Source: Candidatus Moranbacteria bacterium RIFCSPHIGHO2_02_FULL_40_12b (lineage in GTDB: Bacteria; Patescibacteriota; Minisyncoccia; Moranbacterales; 2-12-FULL-40-10). Taken from it: a stretch of DNA of 5,856 nucleotides. The first letter of the stretch is position 1. Each line of letters starts with the position of its first letter. A model generated the notes under the pieces. The model had not been told where the DNA came from and did not search any database. It saw only the letters and a list, made by a program, of their open reading frames with translations. The stretch covers positions 1-5,856 of the forward strand of contig MFRX01000026.1 in the NCBI GenBank assembly GCA_001784725.1, read 5' to 3'. A program made the translations under genes and the position numbers. Shown here piece after piece: positions 1-4,238 of the stretch.

Positions 1-86
1 AAAAAAATATTGCGAAATAACGACACGCAATAATTCCAACCCTTTCTTTTATCGTTTTGCAAAAAACACTTTTTTCGATTATCCAT
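1..86 (-). CDS. Possible divergent gene, 5' end only (weak)
   Basis: On the minus strand an ATG at 86-84 opens a frame that runs 28 codons to the window edge without a stop. It starts M-D-N-R-K-K-C-F and is rich in Lys, Arg and Asn. A GGGAGA ribosome-site-like sequence (minus 99-94) lies 7 nt before the ATG, and a perfect TATAAT lies further upstream (minus 149-144) but has no convincing -35 box at standard spacing. No domain is recognisable. A second minus frame (GTG at 91-89) and a plus frame (2-85, ending in TAA at 86-88) are also open here, so the length alone proves little. It could be a real divergent gene or AT-rich noncoding DNA. Confidence 0.25.
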   Translation of the reverse strand, partial: MDNRKKCFLQNDKRKGWNYCVSLFRNIF

Positions 87-118
87 AACACTATCTCCCG
101 GCTGGAAGATTGTGTTAT
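85..118. other. Imperfect hairpin in the left intergenic region
   Basis: ATAACAC (85-91) pairs with GTGTTAT (112-118), ATC (93-95) with GAT (108-110) and TCC (96-98) with GGA (104-106). There is one T-T mismatch and one bulged A, and the loop is CGGCT. Read on the plus strand it is followed by a T-rich stretch (120-127), so it could be an intrinsic terminator for a gene left of the window. Read on the minus strand, one arm covers the GGAG ribosome-site-like sequence and the first two bases of the possible ATG at 86. The sequence cannot decide between these readings. Confidence 0.5.
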
Positions 119-169
119 ATTTTATTTGTCTCTATATCTATATATTATAGTTTTTATTTTAACTTATTT

Positions 170-224
170 GTTGTTTGACTTTTTACGGAAAAGAATATAG
201 GATTATGTTTCTTAGTTGTTTGAC
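170..224. repeat. 10-bp direct repeat in promoter region
   Basis: GTTGTTTGAC occurs exactly at 170-179 and 215-224, 45 bp apart, and CTTA lies just before both copies (163-166 and 211-214). Each copy contains the candidate -35 box of one promoter. This could be a promoter duplication or a pair of binding sites for a regulator. Confidence 0.6.
175..203 (+). promoter_or_regulatory. Candidate sigma-70-type promoter, distal (P1)
   Basis: TTGACT at 175-180 matches the -35 consensus at five of six bases, and TAGGAT at 198-203 matches the -10 consensus at four of six, with a 17-nt spacer. It lies about 70 bp before the metallophosphoesterase start. Its -35 region falls in a 10-bp repeat, GTTGTTTGAC, that recurs at 215-224. 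Confidence 0.35.
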
Positions 225-246
225 AATTAAACTAACCATGTAAAAT
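220..246 (+). promoter_or_regulatory. Candidate sigma-70-type promoter, proximal (P2)
   Basis: TTGACA at 220-225 is a perfect -35 box. TAAAAT at 241-246 matches the -10 consensus at five of six bases. The 15-nt spacer is shorter than ideal, which lowers confidence. Transcription would start near 253, giving a short leader that still contains the ribosome site at 259-264. Confidence 0.4.
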
Positions 247-270
247 TATGTAAACAAAAGGAGGTTTGCC

Positions 271-1275
271 GTGAGGAATTTAATCGCGAGAATTCTTTTA
301 ATTTCTGATTTTCACTGGATGGTAGTTCCACCATGGAGGCAAAAGGGGCAGACGAAAAAAGGATTTTTTGGCCATATAGTTGAATTTTTTATCAGTATTT
401 GGAAACTATTTAACAACCGTAATATGATGAAGGCCTTGGGTAAAATATCTCAATCGGGGTCGTTCACAAGGGTTATTTCACTAGGCGATTTAACTGAATG
501 CGAATGGAATGAAAGAGGCATGATTCTTTCCAGCGATGTCAGGGAACTTGCCGAATTAAAAAAATTAATCGAGAGTTCAATAAAAGTAAAAAGAGAAGCT
601 TTTCACTATCTTGCCGGCGATCATGAACTGGGCTACATACTGCCATTAAGTTGTGATCCGGATGGAGGAATTTCATGGGAAAGCATTGGTAATTTCCAAT
701 CGGTATTTAATTCATTATTTTCCGGGTTCACCATCGGCGAAAATCACTTTTTATTACTGTCGTCGGCACTTATGACCCTGTCGCTTTATTATCTGTCAAT
801 TGCAGAAGCAAGGGACATTTACAAACTTCAGGAGGATCAGAGAAATTTCATTTGGAATTTTCTTGCTGATAAAAGAAAGGATGACAGGATATTTATTTTT
901 CTGCATGATCCCGATGCTCTGGAGACATTTGACGCTTATACGAATAATTTTGATGTTATGAAAGGCAGAAAATATAAAGCGTTCTGCGGCCATATGCATG
1001 CGGAGGAAGGATTAAAAAGCTATGAAAATCTCGGAAAAATCGCCAACGCCAAAACTATTTTTCAAAGAATTGTCCGCTGGTTTTTCAACCGGACGAAAAA
1101 AGGAAAAAAAGTAATGAAATGGGCGAAGGGTAACTTGAAAAGAACTGCGATTTTCAAAAAATATGATCTTCAGATTGTTCCGGCTACCGGAGGAATGATG
1201 GGAAAAGGAAGAGGATTTCTCATTCTAAATCTCCATGATGACGGAAGCCATGAAATTGAAAAACATAATACATAA
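271..1275 (+). CDS. Calcineurin-like metallophosphoesterase
   Basis: This 334-residue protein is a predicted two-metal phosphoesterase. The family's motifs appear in order: D13-x-H15 (SDFHW), G72-D73 (LGDLTE), G116-D117-H118-E119 where most members have GNH[DE], H212 (FLHDP), and G240-H241-x-H243. The substrate cannot be told from the sequence; the family includes phosphodiesterases, nucleotidases and protein phosphatases. No N-terminal signal peptide is evident. Two segments look family-atypical: a hydrophobic stretch at about 31-46 between the first two motifs, and a Lys/Arg-rich stretch at about 262-297 after the last motif; both could touch a membrane. The GTG start is well supported by AGGAGG at 259-264, 6 nt upstream. 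It probably forms a two-gene operon with the small membrane protein 15 bp downstream. Confidence 0.9.
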   Translation: MRNLIARILLISDFHWMVVPPWRQKGQTKKGFFGHIVEFFISIWKLFNNRNMMKALGKISQSGSFTRVISLGDLTECEWNERGMILSSDVRELAELKKLIESSIKVKREAFHYLAGDHELGYILPLSCDPDGGISWESIGNFQSVFNSLFSGFTIGENHFLLLSSALMTLSLYYLSIAEARDIYKLQEDQRNFIWNFLADKRKDDRIFIFLHDPDALETFDAYTNNFDVMKGRKYKAFCGHMHAEEGLKSYENLGKIANAKTIFQRIVRWFFNRTKKGKKVMKWAKGNLKRTAIFKKYDLQIVPATGGMMGKGRGFLILNLHDDGSHEIEKHNT

Positions 1276-1284
1276 GGAGGTGAT
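1274..1284 (+). promoter_or_regulatory. Near-ideal Shine-Dalgarno site for the 38-residue protein
   Basis: AAGGAGGTGAT is complementary to the whole anti-Shine-Dalgarno tail of bacterial 16S rRNA. It overlaps the metallophosphoesterase stop codon and ends 6 nt before the ATG at 1291. It is the strongest ribosome site in the window and is the main reason to believe that the short downstream frame is a real gene. Confidence 0.9.
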
Positions 1285-1290
1285 GGAAAA

Positions 1291-1407
1291 ATGTTTATTC
1301 CCCCTGAGACAGGATACCGTTTTCCAAATGAATGGATAGTTGCCTGGATAATAATTATTGCGATAATTTGCGCAGTATTTATATTCGGGCCGCCAATTCC
1401 TCATTAA
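1291..1407 (+). CDS. Small single-pass membrane protein (38 residues)
   Basis: This short gene encodes 38 residues. The N-terminus is short and polar with a Pro-Pro pair and a Trp (MFIPPETGYR, then F-P-N-E-W). One strongly hydrophobic segment follows at about 16-32 (I/V/A/F, with a run of four Ile), and the tail is Gly-Pro-Pro-Ile-Pro-His. It has no signal-peptidase-like site and no lipobox, so it should stay anchored as a single-span protein. The ATG lies 15 bp after the metallophosphoesterase stop behind a near-ideal ribosome site, and the intrinsic terminator follows 22 bp after its stop. I recognise no family. The context suggests that it is co-expressed with the phosphoesterase and may tether or regulate it; that is inference. 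Coding status is supported by the ribosome site, the clean transmembrane profile and the tight operon position. Confidence 0.8.
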   Translation: MFIPPETGYRFPNEWIVAWIIIIAIICAVFIFGPPIPH

Positions 1408-1429
1408 ATAAAGGAAAACAAGAATTTTT

Positions 1430-1463
1430 AAAAGGACTGCTGAATATAAGCAAGTCCTTTTTT
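1430..1463 (+). terminator. Rho-independent terminator after the phosphoesterase operon
   Basis: AAAAGGACT (1430-1438) pairs perfectly with AGTCCTTTT (1453-1461). The stem is extended inward by GCT/AGC across one bulged A (1452), with loop GAATATA. A run of six T (1458-1463) overlaps the distal arm. The A-run on the left arm would let it work partly in the other direction too. It separates the first operon from the hydrolase gene. Confidence 0.88.
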
Positions 1464-1464
1464 C

Positions 1465-1493
1465 TTGCCCAAAAAAGCGAAAAGGAATAGAAT
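1465..1493 (+). promoter_or_regulatory. Candidate promoter for the hydrolase, possibly leaderless
   Basis: TTGCCC (1465-1470, four of six matches to the -35 consensus) and TAGAAT (1488-1493, five of six matches to the -10 consensus) are separated by exactly 17 nt. They sit between the upstream terminator and the gene. The predicted start of transcription, about 6-8 nt after the -10 box, falls at 1499-1502, that is on the GTG/ATG start codons. Confidence 0.45.
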
Positions 1494-1498
1494 TTACA

Positions 1499-2329
1499 GT
1501 GATGATTAAAGGAATTCTGAAAAAAACAAAAAGTGTTTTATTCGCCGACCCGAAACTTTTATACGAAGAAGAGAGGCATCTTTTGAATCAGCCGTTTTAT
1601 TTTGAAGGAAATAACAATAAAGCGGTGCTTCTTATCCATGGCTGGAGTTCCGTTCCTTATGAAGTCCGACGGCTGGGAAAGTTTCTGAACGAAAACGGAT
1701 ATACTGTTTCCGGACCGATGCTCCGCGGCCACGGGACAGTTCCCAAAGATCTGGAAAATGTGAAATGGAACGAATGGTTTGGCGATGTTGAAAAAAATTA
1801 TTTGGAATTGAAAAGTAAATATAATCAGGTTTACGTTGGCGGAACTTCTCTTGGCGCTAACCTTTCCATATTATTAGCCGCGAAATATCCGGAGATATCC
1901 GGAATTGTTTTGATGGCGACGCCTTATAAGTTTAAGCTGGAAAAATTAGCTTATCTTTTTGTCAGGTTTTCCTTAAACTTTATCAGGTACCGGAAAAAAT
2001 TTTACCCGCCGACTTTCGGCGTATCCACCACTATCACGCGGCTTATTTCTTATCAGACATATCCTTTGAAAAGCGTGCTGGAAGCGTTTGAGCTGGTCAA
2101 ACAGGCCAGAGAAAATCTTCATTTAGTCCGGCAACCTTGCTTTCTTCTTCAATCAACGCACGACCATATGACCGTCAAAAAAAACATGGAGCTGATTTAT
2201 GAAAAGATCGGATCGAAAATTAAGAAAAAAAAATATGTGGAGCGGGCTTACCACACTTTCATTTCGGATGTCAAAAACGAACACATATTTCAAGAGATTC
2301 TTAATTTTCTAAATAAACTCGCGAATTAA
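1499..2329 (+). CDS. Alpha/beta hydrolase, Est30 / monoacylglycerol-lipase-like
   Basis: This 276-residue protein is predicted to be a cytoplasmic serine esterase or lipase acting on short carboxylesters or monoacylglycerols. The oxyanion-hole segment is LLIHGW (H47-G48), followed by the RGHG signature at 76-79. The nucleophile elbow is G115-T-S117-L-G119. Asp222 (THDHM) and His252 (AYHTF) complete the triad. The 30-residue Asp-to-His spacing equals that of Geobacillus Est30 (Asp193, His223). A lid-like segment covers about 143-190. The start is uncertain: GTG 1499 and ATG 1502 are adjacent in frame, an AAAGGA at 1481-1486 is 12-15 nt away (rather far), and a promoter spaced for a leaderless transcript fits ATG 1502. 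It is followed by a repeat-filled spacer and then a glycosyltransferase. A role in membrane lipid turnover is inference. Confidence 0.9.
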   Translation: MMIKGILKKTKSVLFADPKLLYEEERHLLNQPFYFEGNNNKAVLLIHGWSSVPYEVRRLGKFLNENGYTVSGPMLRGHGTVPKDLENVKWNEWFGDVEKNYLELKSKYNQVYVGGTSLGANLSILLAAKYPEISGIVLMATPYKFKLEKLAYLFVRFSLNFIRYRKKFYPPTFGVSTTITRLISYQTYPLKSVLEAFELVKQARENLHLVRQPCFLLQSTHDHMTVKKNMELIYEKIGSKIKKKKYVERAYHTFISDVKNEHIFQEILNFLNKLAN

Positions 2330-2397
2330 AAGCTAATGCGAAGCGAATTAACGCGAATATTCGTTCCTATTAGCTGTAATTCGCTCCTAATTAGCGA
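2317..2397. repeat. Nested direct and inverted repeats filling the hydrolase/glycosyltransferase spacer
   Basis: The spacer is almost wholly repeat. GCGAATTAA occurs at 2321-2329 (forming the hydrolase's last two codons and stop) and at 2343-2351. The 19-nt arms 2332-2350 and 2377-2395 are inverted copies: GCTAAT and GCGAATTA are exact, with a five-base divergent centre. Between them CGAATATTCG (2354-2363) is a perfect palindrome. The right side also contains two near-identical direct copies of ATTCG-TCCTA-TTAGC type (2359-2374 and 2379-2395). The RNA could form a long branched hairpin, but there is no T-tract, so it is not a typical terminator. Confidence 0.8.
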
Positions 2398-3570
2398 GTG
2401 AATATAGCCATTTTCACCAACAATTATCTTCCCAACCCTTACGGCGTTTCCGGTTCCATTGAAAGCTTCCGCAAGCAGTTTGAAAAGGCGGGGCACCGCG
2501 TTTTTATTTTCGCGCCGGGATGGAAAGGATACAAGGACGAAAATCCGAATGTTTTCCGCTATCCTTCAGTTGACATTAAATTTAAAATAAGATTTCCTTT
2601 AGCAATCCCTTATTCTCGCGAATTAGACCGCGTAATCTCCAAGCTTGATTTAGATATCATTCATTCCCAGCATCCGAATCTTTTGGGAACGGCGGCGCTG
2701 AAATGGGCGAGAAAAAAAAATATACCATTGGTTTTCACCTGGCACACGCTCTATAACCAGTACGCGCATTTTGCGAAATTTATTCCCAAAAAAATCGCAG
2801 CCGGATATATGATTAAAAAAGCGGTGAGATACGCCAATCAATGCGATCAGATAATCGTTCCGACTGAATCAGTGAAAGAAATAATAAGGAAGTGGGGCGT
2901 GGACAATGAAAACATTGAAGCCATTCCGACCGGCGTGGAGGAAGAATTTTATCAGAACGCGGATAGAAACCTAATGAGAAAAAAATATAATATTAAAGAC
3001 GGCGAAGTGTTATTGCTTTTGGTCTCGCGCCTCACGGCGGAAAAAAATGTTGAGTTTTTATTTCACGCCCTCACTCCAACCCTCTCCCAAAGGGAGAGAA
3101 AAATAAGATTTTTAGTGGTGGGCGGGGGGTATCTTCTGGAGAAGTTTAAAAAATTTGTCATTAAAGAAAATATTGGCGACAAAGTGATATTTGCGGGAGT
3201 AATCGAAAAAAATAAAATTAAAAATTACTACGCAGCCGGGGATATTTTCGTCTACGCTTCCAAATCGGAGACCCAGGGGATGATAATCAGTGAAGCGATG
3301 TATTCAGGCCTTCCGATTGTGGCGGTAAACGCGCCTGGTATCCGCGATTTAGTGGAAAATAAAGTTAATGGATTTTTAGTTTCGGAGGATAAAAATGAAT
3401 TTGCGGAAGCGGTAAATAAACTGATTGAGGATAAGAATTTGAGAGAGAAATTCGGAAGAGAGTCGGGAAGAATCGCCAGAGAAAAATATACAGATAAAGT
3501 TTGCGCGGAGAAGATGATGGAAATCTATCGCAAAGCGATAGAGAATTATGATTTACGATTCAGGAATTAA
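2398..3570 (+). CDS. GT4-family glycosyltransferase, diacylglycerol glucosyltransferase-like
   Basis: This 390-residue GT-B enzyme of family GT4 should transfer a sugar from a nucleotide donor, with retention, at the inner membrane face. The N-terminal acceptor domain begins IAIFTNNYLPNPYGVSGS with the glycine loop at 16-19, and has IIHSQHP (88-94) and TWHTLYNQY (114-122). The linker IPTGV is at 176-180. The donor domain has VSRLTAEKN (R211, K216), VVGGG (240-244) and the E-x7-E motif E291-E299. The WHTLY and IIVPTE blocks recall 1,2-diacylglycerol 3-glucosyltransferases; substrate assignment is tentative. Residues 224-234 (A-LTPTLSQRER) derive from a palindromic repeat, and the C-terminal NYDLRFRN lies in an inverted-repeat arm. 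The GTG start fits the family N-terminus, but no ribosome site is visible, because the upstream repeat ends two bases before it. Confidence 0.9.
   Translation: MNIAIFTNNYLPNPYGVSGSIESFRKQFEKAGHRVFIFAPGWKGYKDENPNVFRYPSVDIKFKIRFPLAIPYSRELDRVISKLDLDIIHSQHPNLLGTAALKWARKKNIPLVFTWHTLYNQYAHFAKFIPKKIAAGYMIKKAVRYANQCDQIIVPTESVKEIIRKWGVDNENIEAIPTGVEEEFYQNADRNLMRKKYNIKDGEVLLLLVSRLTAEKNVEFLFHALTPTLSQRERKIRFLVVGGGYLLEKFKKFVIKENIGDKVIFAGVIEKNKIKNYYAAGDIFVYASKSETQGMIISEAMYSGLPIVAVNAPGIRDLVENKVNGFLVSEDKNEFAEAVNKLIEDKNLREKFGRESGRIAREKYTDKVCAEKMMEIYRKAIENYDLRFRN
3067..3099. repeat. Palindromic repeat embedded in frame in the glycosyltransferase
   Basis: CTCTCCC (3082-3088) and GGGAGAG (3092-3098) form a perfect 7-bp stem with loop AAA, preceded by CCCTCACTCCAAC (3068-3080). 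The segment is translated as LTPTLSQRER, a peptide I recognise from many unrelated bacterial annotations where a dispersed palindrome is read in this frame. It sits between the AEKN loop and the VVGGG strand, where GT4 enzymes normally have a variable amphipathic helix. Overall spacing there is about normal, so the element appears to replace sequence rather than simply add to it. Confidence 0.75.
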
Positions 3571-3626
3571 GAGTAGATTCTTTCCATGATTTCTTAAATC
3601 CTAATTCATAAATCTTAAATCTTTTT
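3543..3626. repeat. 31-nt imperfect inverted repeat over the glycosyltransferase stop codon; possible terminator
   Basis: Arms at 3543-3573 and 3591-3621 match as inverted copies at 24 of 31 positions, separated by 17 nt, and five T follow at 3622-3626. The left arm encodes the last residues of the glycosyltransferase and contains its TAA. On plus-strand RNA this would be a long AU-rich hairpin plus U-run, so it may act as a weak terminator or an mRNA 3'-end stabiliser. The AATTATG/AATTCATAA words also occur in the recG inverted repeat at 5233-5313. Confidence 0.6.
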
Positions 3627-3636
3627 AAAATCTGCT

Positions 3637-4203
3637 GTGATTCTCAAGAGAAATTTCTATAAACAAGATACACTAAACGTTGCGAAAAGATTGCTGGGCT
3701 GTTTTTTAGTGCGGAAAATAGGAAATAAAATAATCAAAGGCATGATTACCGAAACGGAGGCCTATATTGGCGAAGATGATTTGGCGTGCCATGCTTCAAA
3801 AGGCAGGACGCCCAGGACGGAAGTTATGTACGGCGAAGCTGGACGCGCTTATATTTATATGATTTACGGGATGCACCATTGTCTGAATATTGTCACGGAA
3901 AAGAAAAATTTTCCCGCGGCGGTGCTTATACGAGGACTCGCGAATATATCCGAATGGAAAACGAATAGGCGCGAATGGATTAAGACATCCGATGTCTCAA
4001 ATCTCAATGGACCGGGGAAATTGTGCAAGTTTTTTAAAACAGACAGGAAACTTAACGACGCGGATATTACTAAAAAAGATAAGTTGTGGGTTGAATCTGG
4101 TTTGAAAATAAAAAATTCAAATATTAAAAAATCTAAAAGAGTGGGTATTGATTATGCCCGGCATTGCAGGTATTATTTGTGGCGATTCCATTTGAATAAT
4201 TAA
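3637..4203 (+). CDS. aag: 3-methyladenine DNA glycosylase, AAG/MPG family
   Basis: This 188-residue enzyme removes alkylated purines such as 3-methyladenine, and often hypoxanthine, from DNA as the first step of base excision repair. The ETEAYIGEDDLACH block (39-52) contains E41, equivalent to the catalytic Glu125 of human AAG, plus Y43 and H52. YIYMIYGMHHCLNI (72-85) has Y74 and N84, equivalent to human Tyr159 and Asn169. NGPGKLC (124-130) and RVGIDYA (168-174) ending in WRF are also typical, and the length is normal. The usual GEWADKP-like segment after IDYA reads RHCRYYL. Residues 101-121 are repeat-derived by sequence. GTG 3637 is the only usable start codon after the in-frame stop at 3616-3618; no ribosome site is visible. 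It may be transcribed with the upstream genes or from a weak local promoter (TAAAAT at 3626-3631). Confidence 0.93.
   Translation: MILKRNFYKQDTLNVAKRLLGCFLVRKIGNKIIKGMITETEAYIGEDDLACHASKGRTPRTEVMYGEAGRAYIYMIYGMHHCLNIVTEKKNFPAAVLIRGLANISEWKTNRREWIKTSDVSNLNGPGKLCKFFKTDRKLNDADITKKDKLWVESGLKIKNSNIKKSKRVGIDYARHCRYYLWRFHLNN
3940..3997. repeat. CGAAT tandem motif plus palindrome inside the DNA glycosylase gene
   Basis: CGAAT recurs at 3941, 3951, 3962 and 3972, with steps of 10, 11 and 10 bases. Just after it AGACATC-C-GATGTCT (3983-3997) is a perfect 7-bp palindrome around one base. Together they encode roughly residues 102-121, between LIRG and NGPGKLC, a variable part of the AAG family. The CGAAT motif is also the core of the repeats at 2317-2397. 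Confidence 0.6.
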
Positions 4204-4205
4204 AG

Positions 4206-4235
4206 TATATACTTGAGTATATGCTCAAGTATATA
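4206..4235. terminator. Bidirectional hairpin between convergent glycosylase and recG genes
   Basis: TATATACTTGAG (4206-4217) and CTCAAGTATATA (4224-4235) are perfect inverted copies of 12 bp around the loop TATATG. The hairpin starts 3 bp after the glycosylase stop and ends 3 bp before the recG stop (TAA on the minus strand at 4241-4239). Both flanks are AT-rich, but neither has a strong T-run, so termination in either direction is plausible rather than certain. Confidence 0.65.
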
Positions 4236-4238
4236 TAT

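Noticed and set aside
205..243. 12-codon leader-peptide-like frame upstream of the phosphoesterase
   Set aside because: There is no properly spaced ribosome site, no run of regulatory codons and no attenuator hairpin pair behind it.
796..999. Minus-strand 67-codon frame inside the phosphoesterase gene
   Set aside because: It lies fully within a well-supported gene on the other strand and has no recognisable motifs.
1283..1339. 18-codon frame starting at ATG 1283 within the strong ribosome site
   Set aside because: Its ATG lies inside the Shine-Dalgarno sequence itself, so ribosome spacing is wrong; ATG 1291 is correctly spaced and gives a sensible membrane protein.
2317..2400. CRISPR array or tRNA in the repeat-rich spacer
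   Set aside because: The repeats are degenerate, inverted and adjacent, with no uniform spacers, and no cloverleaf can be drawn.
2650..2841. Minus-strand 63-codon frame inside the glycosyltransferase gene
   Set aside because: It is antisense to a conserved GT4 region and has no independent support.
3786..4105. Two overlapping plus-strand frames inside the DNA glycosylase gene
   Set aside because: They are shadows in other frames of the AAG catalytic region, which has clear family motifs in the main frame.
3937..4203. Frameshift in the C-terminal part of the DNA glycosylase, because RHCRYYL replaces the usual GEWADKP-like segment
   Set aside because: The flanking IDYA and WRF blocks are in the same frame with normal spacing, so this is divergence and not a frameshift.
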